Assembly (NCBI GenBank): GCA_010015655.1
Contig: ML976663.1
Span: forward strand, 730,268 to 794,267
DNA: 64,000 nucleotides
Direction of reading: 5' to 3'
DNA from: Bimuria novae-zelandiae CBS 107.79
Taxonomy: Eukaryota > Ascomycota > Dothideomycetes > Pleosporales > Didymosphaeriaceae
Within the stretch, counting starts at the first letter, position 1. Each line of letters starts with the position of its first letter. Below the pieces are notes generated by a model. The model worked only from the letters and a program-made list of their open reading frames with translations. It was not told the origin of the DNA and ran no database searches. The position numbers and the translations under genes are program-made. Positions 25,244 through 34,970 of the stretch are shown here, piece by piece.

Positions 25244-26560
25244 CTGTGGTATCAGGCAAAAGTGAGGTGAGTGGCCCGCGCACAACAGGGGTGTCGCCAA
25301 GATGCCGAGCCATGTAAATTTCGCACGCTTGTCCTCTTTTATGTATAAATTTTAGTACCTAGTGTGACTACCTTTCGCATTAATTATAGCCTAGTATCTA
25401 GCTAGCATGCTCTTAATAAGCTCCCTAAATACTTTACTTCTAATTAAGTCCCACGCTTCCTGTATAATATCACGTAGCTAGCTATATGTACGCTACTTAC
25501 CTCTAGGTAGATTAAAATAATACTACTTAATATAGTCCTTTATCTTATTCTACACTACCTTAATTAGGTTAAGATCTGGCGAGAACGCTAGCTAAAAGAT
25601 AAGGTAAATTTCTCTTAATTAAAGCTCTTTAATTATGTAAGCAGCAGCGTGCCTAGGAGCGCTATTTTATATAAATTAAAAATATAGATTAAGGCGTAGC
25701 TATCCGTAAACAAGAGGTATAACTCTCTTATAATAGCTCTCCTTATTAATACTCTTCTATTCTTTCTTCTAAAACACTAACGGCCCCTTCGTTGTACCTA
25801 AGAAGCAACCCTAGAACATCTAGCTATACTTCTTACGTAGTTTCTTAATAATATAAAAGGGATCTAATTCCTCTTTAGGGCGCCTAGTAACCTACTTCTT
25901 ATAATGCTAGTTACTAGTTACCTAAGTTTTGTCGCTCTAGAGGATTATATACTACTACTAGGGAGACTAGTTAGCGTAAGCTTTTACCTACGCGAGGCGT
26001 AGCTAATAATTCTTCTTAATAAAAAGAGGCTTAGTAAGAGTAACGCGGCGAGTATACCCCTTACTTTATAAAGTATTCTAAATTACGTATTTACTAACGC
26101 CCTAGTAAGTAAAGGGACCCTTTATAAGGCGTAGGAAACTTATCTACCTCCCCTCTTAAGAGGATTTAATAAATTCTTTAAGCTAGTCTACTTATTTATT
26201 TATAAGGGAGGGTAAATAACTAGTACGTTTCTTTAGCGTAACGCGTGCACTAGTAATTACGCAGGTAACTTATCTTTTTAAAACCTTAAGAAAGTTAGTA
26301 ATAAATAGGTAAGTGTGCCTAGCTAGACGTAAGGTGCGTATCTAGAGGCGTTAGTCGCGAGTGAGGTATCGACGAGTTAGTGTTAATAGGGGAGACATTG
26401 TGGTGATGTTGTGGTGGACAGCACACGACAGAGGTACAAGCATTATCATATAAATTACATAGAGCTAATGGTATTTCTGTTTAGTGGCGTCCGTTTTGTA
26501 TCGAGTCAGGCATCCCTGCTGTGCGCGGGCCACTCACCTCACTTTTGCCTGATACCACAG
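25244..26560 (-). mobile_element. Tc1/mariner-type transposon, RIP-decayed, complete ends with TA target duplication
   Basis: Terminal inverted repeats of about 48 bp start CTGTGGTATCAGGC on the left (25244) and end GCCTGATACCACAG on the right (26560); each is flanked by TA (25242-25243 and 26561-26562). Length 1317 bp fits a Tc1/mariner element. On the minus strand around 25560-25660 decayed transposase motifs can be read, including a degraded version of the family SPDLN-P-I-E block (FSPDLN near 25580) and an AH-A block upstream of it. The interior is full of TAA/TAG and nearly devoid of CpA/TpG, so it is inactivated by RIP. The TIRs and the right-hand ~170 bp are largely unmutated. Confidence 0.85.
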
Positions 26561-26562
26561 TA

Positions 26563-26756
26563 TGCTCTGCAGGCTTCTGGTGCTGTAAGTTTATCTACAG
26601 CTAGACATGGTCCTTCGAATTTGCGGGCAGCGCCATTGCGCCAGGTCTGATCTGCAGGGGGCCTGCGACGCATTCGGGGAGCTGGTCGGATTGTTCTATT
26701 AGGAAGCGCCTACGCTCGATAGGACATAGCGCATGTTAAGCATAGCGCATGTCAAG
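26563..26756. repeat. Spacer with 16-bp tandem motif, left of the second transposon
   Basis: About 190 bp of unmutated DNA between two transposons. Its right end carries two copies of a 16 bp motif, CATAGCGCATGTTAAG (26725-26740) and CATAGCGCATGTCAAG (26741-26756). Two more, one lacking its first two bases, continue on the far side of the next transposon (28987-29016), so the transposon split a small minisatellite. Confidence 0.7.
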
Positions 26757-26758
26757 TA

Positions 26759-28986
26759 TCCCCCGCATGGCCAAAATCTGCCGTACACGGGCCACTTTAA
26801 AATAGGTAATTAGGAGAGCTGCTAAGTAAACACTAAATCTATATTATAATATTTGTAATTTTTATTTACTAGTTAAAATGCGCTTATTTTAAAATTATCT
26901 ATACTTATAAACATGCTAAAAGCTACTAGTCTACTTAGTAATAATACTAACTTTATAAAATATATAAAATATAGTAAATCTAACGCTAAAAAGCCTAATT
27001 TACTAATAAATTTACTACCTAATTAAAAACTACTTAACGTTAATAATCTATGTATTTTAAAAAGACTAACTTGGATAAAGGTATTAATTATAATAGTTTA
27101 ATTATTTTATTTAATTTTTACTTCTTAACTAACGTTATATACTATATAGTATATTATATAAATTAATATACTAAGGCGCTCTAAGTAGCAACGCTTAATA
27201 CTTATTATAACTAAAAACTAATATGTCTAATACAGTTTTATATATACTTTTTAATTGTTATTTATATAGGCGTTTACTAGGAGTCCTTATTGGAAAAGTA
27301 AAAAAAAAGACTACTAGAACGCTTTTATATATAAAATTAATAAGTTTATATCCTGCTAGCGTTAGTAGTAGCTAAATTAGTACTTATACTATACTAAGAT
27401 AGAGTAGAGCTTTTACTCCCTATTTAGCTACTTTATAAGCGCTCGCTTTTATATTAGACGCTTAATAAGTACTTCTACGTTAATAAAATAATTATAAGAT
27501 TTACTAAACGCGCATTAGAAAAAGTAATAAATAAAATATAACTTATACTTAAGGGCTATAAATCTTAGTATTTAGTAAATAATAAAATAAAATTTAACTA
27601 GCTTTTTTATACCTACAATAAAAAACCTATTAATTTAATTAAAATTACTAATGCTAATACCACTAGTAAGTTTTTAATTTTAATAAAGCTTATCTTTATT
27701 ATCCTTATACTCGCTAAGGATGCCGCTAGGGAAAGTCTTTTCCTAGCTAGTTATTATATTATCTAAGACAATAATCTTTTTAATATAATACTTATACTTA
27801 AATAATTTTAATCTAAAGGCGTCGACTGCGCTAGGACTATTAGGATAATAAAGATAATAATAGAGGAGATCTTTAAGTAGGCTATAAAGGCTAAACTCTA
27901 AATAAGTAGCGTACCTATCGCCTGCAAAAGCTATCTAAAGAGCACTTTAATAGTATTCTTATATATCTTAAAACACACGCTTAGTAGTTTCTAAAGTAGA
28001 GAGAAATACGCTAGACGCTATTAGCATTAAAAAAGTACTAAAAATAGTTTAAAGAAATAATTAAGTTATGTATATATACATATAGTTATAAATAGTAAAT
28101 ATTAACGTTATGTTTTAGTATAGTGTTAACTTTTATATAGCTACTTAGTATATTAAAAAGCTTTATTAACGCTTTAAAACAGTATTAAATAATTACAAGA
28201 TTTTTACGGACGCCTTTAATAATAACCTTATTAAGTTACTAAAGATCCTAATAATAATAAATAATTATAATATTTATAAAAGGAAGCGTAATTAATTTAA
28301 TTAGTATAAAAGTTATTACTTTATTTAATAAGCTAAATAGCGTATCTAGCGTCCTTTACTTTACTTTTACTTAATTTAGTACTAAATAATGCTTATAAGC
28401 TATTAGTATACTTATTTCAGCTATTTGTAAAAAGGGCGGGTTATAAAGACTTTTTATATATCTTAATTAAGCAGCGTTTTAAGCGTGGAGGCTAACTTTG
28501 TAATAGTAGTAATAAACGTTAGCACGTAGACGATATTGTCAGCGACGCTGGCAGCTCCCACACGTCCACAAGACTGTTTGCAGAGGCGAAGACTTGTGTA
28601 TCTTGTGCGACGTCTGGGCGTAAAAAGCATAACTCACGGCCTCCACGGCAGCCTCTTACAATAACTTCTAGCAATCGTAAAGCTCCTCTGCGTACTCCGC
28701 GTAGTACTTTTAGCTATAGGGCGTGTAGGCTACCTTTATGTAGGCTAGAGGAGCGTCTTAAGTGCTAGTAGAAGCACCTATAGCGCTATTAAGTAATTAT
28801 ATTAAAAGGCACCTCTTAAAGCTTAATTATTAAATAGTTTTATTAAAAGACCTAAAAGAAATTAAGCCTCTATATAAATTTATATATAAATTTAATCTTT
28901 TTTAGTGTTTATTAGAAGTCGGAGCAAAACTCTAATTAGCCATTTTAATATAGCCTGTGTACGGCAGATTCTGGCCATGAGGGGGA
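26759..28986. mobile_element. TIR transposon, TA target site, RIP-decayed (Tc1/mariner-pogo superfamily by ends)
   Basis: Ends are imperfect inverted repeats of about 50-60 bp: left begins TCCCCCGCATGGCCAAAATC at 26759, and the right end read on the minus strand begins TCCCCCTCATGGCCAGAATC at 28986. TA dinucleotides flank both ends (26757-26758 and 28987-28988). The 2228 bp length and TA duplication suggest a Fot1/pogo-like element, but no transposase motif survives in the heavily RIP-mutated interior. A patch of about 150 bp near 28535-28690 has normal CpA/TpG content within otherwise mutated DNA. Confidence 0.75.
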
Positions 28987-29085
28987 TAGCGCATGTCAAG
29001 CATAGCACATGTCAAGCTGGGGAAGTGGCAGGACTCCCGCAAAAGCAAGCATTTAAACTCACGCTAGCGTTCCGAATTAGCTAAT

Positions 29086-29334
29086 TCAATCCTGAACTAG
29101 AGAGGCAATCATTTCAGCGCTTGTATTGCAGGCGCATGTGAAAGGGGACAGTGAGTTGGCTAGAGCAAATTTAGGTGAGAAATTGCGGGTTTCAAACTTG
29201 TCATCAATGAGACGTAAATCTTGGATACAGCTCTCCAGCTGGTCGAGCTCATCCTGAAGTATTGGCTCGGGAATACTTGCTATCTCGTAAATCTGTTCTC
29301 TTTGAGACTTTTTGTCGCTGTCTCTTTAGTCACT
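29086..29334 (-). CDS. Possible terminal exon or fragment of an unknown gene
   Basis: The minus frame is open for ~82 codons after a stop near 29335 and ends TGA at 29088-29086, with no ATG near its 5' end. The composition is protein-like: acidic and helical (EIASIPEPILQDELDQLESC, then IQDLRLIDDKFETRNFSP). An AAAG/ACTAAAG context at the 5' end could be a splice acceptor, but no upstream exon was found. It lies between a transposon and unannotated DNA and may be a gene remnant. Function unknown. Confidence 0.25.
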
Positions 29335-30798
29335 AGGAGGGGAACTTGACCGGGTTTTCGGACACGCGAGGAAGGGCGTTACCCCGAGACTCATTTGCGA
29401 CGGGCCGACAGCAACAATGACCCATCGCGCAAGCGGAAACGGTATCTGCCAGGTAGGCGCCGCAGTCGAACTTCTAACACTAGCATGCCGTACGCTCAGT
29501 GACGCAGCGAAAGCCACCCCCTCCTGCGGCGTCAGGCCGCGTTCCGACCGGCTTTCAGTAACGCAGCATAGCGGTTACGACACCAACGTATCGTCTAGTG
29601 ATGAGGGTAGTAGTGATAGTAGCGAACAAGACGGTGATCGCGGCGGTCATTTTGGAAGCAACAAGCGACTGATCGCTCGAGCGCACATACGCGGAAGCGC
29701 AATCGCGGTCGTGTGGACGAAGACGACGAGTACGAGGTAGAGCACATCTTCCGCCTTGACGAGCAATAGTTCGTGTTTGTATGTGTAGATTAGGGCAGTC
29801 GACCTCGCCTGAGAGGGCATCTTTGGGACGGGATGGGACGAGTCGTAGTCGGGCGGCAAGAAGTGGAGGTGGAGAGTGGAGGAGTCTACGATATAGGCAT
29901 AGCCGTAAGTTGTGCTGCATCGCGAAGGTTGCTAACAGCTGCCGCGCAGACTGACAAGCTGTGTGGCATGTGCCCAGTCGTGTAGGGACAAGGTCAGGTA
30001 AGACAGTTGTGGGCGGGCAGGCGGGCGGGCAGGCATATGAGGACAACAAGCTGTATTGCTATCTGCAGAAAAGAGAGAGTGCGCGGGCGAGAGCTTTTGT
30101 TGAGTCCCTAGTCCGTGCACCCAGGTAGCCTTCCATGTATACCACCTCTGACGTCAGTCACGTGGCTACACAGTTCTATTTGGCATGGTCTTAGTCCTGT
30201 GTGTTACCCTAGGTTAAGCAATAAAGACCTGGCCGTCTAGTGCTAGTTGGCTCAAAAGCAGCGCCATTTATCCGCTAGGACCTACGATGTACATGTGGCT
30301 GGTGCTCCATCGAGGGGAACTTTCACTGCCAAGCCAAAAGCAGTGGAGTCACGACCACCCTCGCTGAAAGAGCCATGTATCCACATATTGATGCTTATCC
30401 GATTTCATTGAAAGTGATATGCAATGTTAAGACACAATTCTCGCGGCGATCCTTGATCGAGTATGTACTCACAAGCTGCGGTCTTCACCTGTGTTCCTCG
30501 TGATCATGTTATCCACATTAGAAGGCTGATCGCACGGTATCTTATAGAAAGAACCTGAAACTTTGGTGGAATTAGGCATCTAGCTTTTAACGTCGTGAGG
30601 CTGATCGTTTGGTGATGTGAACCCCTGGGGCTGAGACACCAATGAAAGGCTGAGACCAATGAAATGACGCCATCCGAATCTGTCCTAGCGCCCTGCTTCC
30701 CCTGAACCCCACGTCGTGACCGCATCCACACTCCCAACACAGCCTTCTCCCACAGAACCGAACACCCGTCACCCAGGCGGATATCAGGCAATGCCTAC
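29335..30798. other. Intergenic region without a supported gene
   Basis: Unmutated DNA. Overlapping ORFs occur on both strands (29417-29740 plus, 29555-30049 minus); neither has a recognisable domain. The plus ORF includes a Ser/Asp-rich run (SSSDEGSSDSSEQDGD) and a nearby basic RKRKR word in another frame, so a decayed nuclear-protein gene is conceivable but not supported. GGCGGGCGGGCAGGC-type repeats occur near 30012-30035. Confidence 0.4.
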
Positions 30799-31034
30799 TT
30801 ACACTGTACTCAGCAACAACCTTCAAAAGCAGGGAAGAAGTGCCTTTACCGTGTTCGTTCCTGCCCTCCGGACGACGACGACGACGGCAGAGTAACATAG
30901 CAAGGACGATGACTTGGAGAACGGCCTGCATAATGTTGGATACGAGCGAAGCGACAGCCATTGGATCTGAGCCCAAGATGTCAGCGAGCGCACCACCCTG
31001 AAGTTTCGCGTCCAAACGTACCAAAATCCATCAT
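30799..31034 (-). CDS. Microprotein gene, copy B (44 residues, single membrane segment, three exons)
   Basis: Minus-strand exons 31034-31022 (13 nt), 30966-30850 and 30803-30799 (5 nt) join to 44 residues. Intron 1 is 55 bp (GTACGT, branch GCTGAC, acceptor CTCAG); intron 2 is 46 bp (GTAAAG ... GCTGAGTACAG). The product starts MMDFDPMAVASLVSNIMQ, has a hydrophobic helix (AVLQVIVLAMLL), then CRRRRRPEG and a terminal RNEHV. The basic run right after the helix predicts a positive-inside single-pass anchor or amphipathic membrane peptide. TATAAAG lies 73 bp upstream. Copy A at 23.1 kb shares frame, the last splice phase, the near-terminal Val-stop and the ASLVSNIMQ core. No known family is recognised. 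Confidence 0.65.
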
Positions 31035-31106
31035 GAAAAAAAAAAAGCAGCGAGTGAATTCTGCTGTTGCTGTTGAAAGCTCTTCTGGAGTTGTTTGTTC
31101 TGTTCT

Positions 31107-31113
31107 CTTTATA
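31107..31113 (-). promoter_or_regulatory. TATA box of microprotein gene B
   Basis: TATAAAG on the minus strand, 73 bp before the ATG, leaving room for a ~40 nt A-rich leader that ends in a run of T just before ATGATG. Motif and distance are both as expected for a transcribed gene. Confidence 0.5.
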
Positions 31114-31661
31114 TCCTTCATTTGTGCCACCCTTCATTTTTTGCGCTTCGCGTCGAATTATTGCGCTGCTCGTGCATTTTTTGCGTTTTCCATTGCTGTC
31201 TCCGTCGAACTCACGTGCGATCGTACTTGCAGGTGCTGGTGAAGCAAGGTGGGATGGTGCGAAGCAAAAAATGCAGTTGTATGATTGGTCCTCGAATACC
31301 TATGGTATCGTCTGACCCCTCCATAGGCTCTTGTTTGTTTCGCTGCTCCGCCCACATGCTCCTGTCTTACATGCATTCACCGCCACAAAATAAACTGTCC
31401 GATGTTGTCACAGTACTTTTTGCACATGAGTTCCCTTGTGGCTGAGGATTGCGTGGCGAAGCTTGTTTCGTCTCCGGCAGCAAGCGAAGGGGACACAGAA
31501 AAACTAAGTTGATCTCCAGATTTTCGAATTAATGCTAATGCTGATTGTCATTTTCCAAGCGTATAACCCCAAAACTGAAAATACCCATAGGGGCTGTAAG
31601 TAACACACATCGCTGTTGTGTTTTCCCGCTAAAGATTACTTCCTCATTGCTCCGATTGGCA
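31114..31661. other. Divergent intergenic region
   Basis: About 550 bp between the microprotein B promoter (-) and the decayed ankyrin gene (+). No domain-bearing ORF. It should contain upstream sequences of both. Confidence 0.4.
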
Positions 31662-34052
31662 ATGGTCGACCGCCACAGGATCGGGAAGCGAACGCACTCT
31701 AGGAAGGCAGCTGCAAATAAGGGCAGAGGCAGGCCAAAAGCTTGGTCGAGCTCATGGCAGAAGCGATTGGCCATGTTTCGACTGTGTGGCCTGCCCGTTG
31801 AAGCGATTGTAGAGCTGCTGAACACCTTGAATGGTGGACTTTTCAACGCCAAGTTGGTGCATATCATTCGTCACATGTTGTTCTTGGCTGATTGTTTGCA
31901 GGGTCAGACGAGCGCAGCAAATTCTCAGGGAGGTCCTTTCCAATGGCTACAAAGAGTGAGTAGTCAATTTCATCACAGCAGTCTAAACTGCGCAAGTCTC
32001 CACACCCTGCGGAGACCAATGTTTAGCAGAGGTTTTGTAGTAGCAGACCGTGAGACCTTACTCTCTGAGATTGCATGTATCACTAACCGCACGATTCATT
32101 GATAGGTTTTGCCCACGGAGTGAGATGGAAGCACGCGCACGTATTAGCTTTTTCAGGTCATCAAAACAGATCTATCGTACTCGGAAGCGCAACTCAGTCG
32201 AGACATCAAGTAGCTTACGCAGGATGTCATATGGCAAAAGCGTATTTGGTCCATCCTGCCCAGACGCGTTCCCATTGTCACCCAATTTCACCGAAGAAGC
32301 GCTAGAGCAACATATCGGTGCACCCAAACCCCGCGCAAGGCGTGCTAGCAGAATGGGGGAGAAAACACTCGGGTGGCAAGACGGCCCTTCATACATGGCA
32401 ACTTCGAATAGCCCCGAGCGATTCGGATCTTCTTTTCCAACCATGCCGAGGTCAAATGAGCGCTTCTCACCAGAAATCACTTCCTCCCGCTTTTCAAGCC
32501 TGGGCACAGACTCAATAATATCGAGCCTGAGTGCGATTCTGAGAGTCAAAGAGATACTACGAAGAAACAGCTACAGTTCTTCACTAGTTTCCGAGATCAT
32601 GAGCGTGTTACGCATCAAGTTTTCTACGAGCACGTGTAGCATTAAACGCACGCCAGCAGAAGATTACCCAACTGAACAGCGATATTATCGGCAGATGCTG
32701 TTCCAAGACTTCGGCATGCATACACAGAAGAGTAAGCGATCTGGCAACGTTGTCCGCCTACCACACAAGAGCTGATCAAAGAGACTTCCTACGACGCCAA
32801 GAGTACAAGTTCGACACTTTGACTTTCATTGCTGCCTCGGGAGCATCAGCACTGGTGCTATGTTCAGCACTATGGTCGTCATCCGCCCAAGTCCATGAAA
32901 CCAACAGCGACGGCCAGACTTTTATGTTTCTCTTAGACCATATCGGCTGCAAGGGCACTGGCTGCGGCTGTGCGTTTCTAAGGCGTCACCCTCCGGGCTC
33001 CTGTACCTGCTGCCTCCCGCTACTACCGCACGTCTCCTTTCGAATGTCTTATATACGCACTCGTTGTTGTCGATTTCGATTTCGGATGTATCGACCACTC
33101 AGGACGAAGTTTTCTCACATATCTGTGTGCTTCGCCCAACTTTGACTTGAAATTATTATTTTCCTTGGCTGCACGGGACTTCATACCACTCCAAAAACTT
33201 GCGACGCAGAGGGATGCTTCAGGGTGCTTCCTTATCGACTATGTATCCTTGCATCCGCAGTACGAGGAGTTTATGACGTACGAAGCATTTTGAGTCCCTT
33301 TCAAGTGGGGTTACAAACGCGTGGCCACTCACGCGTCTAGGGTACTACGTGACGAGACAGAAGGCCATAAAAATCCTATATACGATCGGGATATCCACCT
33401 CCCCAGCAAGAAGCTGGAGCAAGGTACCTATTAGTAGTACACCACAGATGGCCTCACCCCGCTAATGAGGTTTCTCGACTGGGCTATCCGAGAACATTGC
33501 GATGAGGTCTATATCCTCCAGGAAGTCCGGTGGATGGTCTCCGAGGGCGCAAATCCAAACGCTCGCTCCCGCACTGGCAGCACGATACTCCACTTCGGCG
33601 CCGAAGCGGCGCTCCCGGATCTTGTCGCATTTGCACTTTCGGAAGGCGCACAAGTCGACCTTCGCGACAACCATGGCTTCACCGCTCTCGATTACGCTGC
33701 CGGCGCGTTCAATCGATCACGGGTCCTCCATCAGCCTCCAGAGCTGACAGGACGCTCTCTCAAATCCGCCGCAAAACTGCTAGACAAGGCACGGTTACCG
33801 TTCCGCAAGGCAGCTTGGCCGTCCAGGATGAAGGGCCCGCAGCCCTCTCGATGGCAGATCGCCTCCGGCTCCCACACAACTGCAAGAAGACTATTGCAGC
33901 ACGGAGCCAGTCCGATGTCTGTTGCGGATCCTGATCTCCAGGCCACGATCCACGAAATTCAGACGAAGCCGTTTTCGGAGTTCATGCATAATCCGACCTC
34001 AAGCTGTGAGAACAATCCGGTCTTAAATGGCATACACTCTTTCATGGAATAG
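31662..34052 (+). pseudogene. Decayed Clr5-like/ankyrin-repeat protein gene
   Basis: Pieces of one large fungal protein lie in order on the plus strand but in shifting frames. From ATG 31662 comes a basic N-terminal module (GRGRPKAWSSSWQKRLAMFR then LCGLPVEAIVELL) of the type found at the start of fungal ankyrin proteins; a 45 bp GTGCAT..TTGCAG intron at 31857-31901 fits. A Ser-rich region follows (32.1-32.75 kb), then FIAASGASALV with NSDGQTFMFLLD. A different frame then gives VVDFDFGCIDHSGRSFL and FLIDYVSLHPQYEEF, stopped by TGA at 33291. The third part, DGLTPLMRFLDW, EGANPNARSRTGSTILHFG and DLRDNHGFTALDYAA, forms clear ankyrin repeats ending at 34052. Between the second and third parts, TAGTAG would have to be removed by a 24 bp 'intron', which is too short. 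I infer at least one frameshift plus stops, though unusual splicing is not excluded. Confidence 0.6.
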
Positions 34053-34263
34053 CGCATGGCGCCTTCTGGTTTAGAAGATTCGGAGCGATGATTTTGCCTT
34101 CATCCAGCCTCTTGCCAGGATGGTATGCGCCGTCTTCTTGACCAGCTTCGCGATACAATTCTACACGTTTCCCCTGGTTCCAGAGCCCCAGGAACGGGAC
34201 GCTTGCACGCTAGTAATGAAGATCTTGCTACTGCAGGTTAGCTTAGAATGTAGTAGCAATCAC

Positions 34264-34777
34264 CTAAGCCATTACCCATTGCACTTTTAAGTAACCTGTC
34301 TTTCGCCGCTTCGGTGCTGCTCTTTCTCTTGTATATACGAATGTGTTGGTGTGATCGCCGTCCGATGTATTCAGTACACTGGTATCGATTCCTGATGCTA
34401 TTGCTTCGGCTACACGGGCTTCGGTCGGCGTGGAATGTTCGTCTTGCTTTCGCTTAGCTGTCGCACTGGTGCTGATGCTGGTGCTGGTGACTGCGACTGA
34501 GAATGGCTCAGTGCTGCTTGTAGCGGTGTGGGTGATATCAGGTCCCTGCAGCATGTCAGCTTTGCATTCAGAATAACAGTCAACAGACTACCTTGTCCAC
34601 AAGTCCTGTCTGTTGCTGCATTCGCCGTACGAGCTTTCTTGTCGACGTTCGGGTCAAGGTCGCCCTTCGGGCATTCTCGTGCGTCTCGAAGAAACTTTTG
34701 ATCTGTTTGACGGAAGGATCGGAACCATACTGACTCTTAATCCCGCACGCCCACTCTTGCTCCTCTTTGTTCGGCAT
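34264..34777 (-). CDS. Hypothetical protein, possible nuclear/DNA-binding (two exons)
   Basis: Minus-strand exons 34777-34592 and 34545-34264 are joined by a 46 bp GTAGTC ... GCTGACATGCTGCAG intron, giving 155 residues from ATG 34777; an in-frame ATG at 34828 would add 17 hydrophobic residues (MFLHLLVWYNTIYVNSS). The N-terminal ~60 residues look helix-turn-helix-like (EEQEWACGIKSQYG, then PSVKQIKSFFETHENARR). The second half is Ser/Thr-rich with basic clusters (TAKRKQ, APKRRK) that could be nuclear-localisation signals. No family is recognised. It lies 140 bp downstream of the stop of the next minus-strand gene and could be a remnant exon of it. Confidence 0.4.
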
Positions 34778-34970
34778 GCTTGAGTTGACGTAGATGGTGT
34801 TGTACCACACGAGTAAGTGCAGGAACATAGGATGTTATCGATACGCAAGTGTGGCAGGAGCATACGGTATCGCCAGCCCTTTCCGCTGTAGCTGTATGCT
34901 CTAGTCTTTGATGTACTGGTAAACGATATGCACAAATTTCCGGACAACAAAAGAAAAGCTTTGAACGGTA

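Noticed and set aside
25244..29016. CRISPR-like array from the 16-bp repeats
   Set aside because: Contiguous tandem units with no spacers in a eukaryotic genome; a split minisatellite explains them.
29555..30049. 164-codon minus-strand ORF
   Set aside because: Pro/Arg/Leu/Cys-rich composition typical of random GC-rich frames; overlaps an opposing ORF and has no domain.
33425..33449. A GTACCT...CACAG 'intron' that would restore the ankyrin frame
   Set aside because: About 24 bp, too short for spliceosomal removal; treated as evidence of decay instead.
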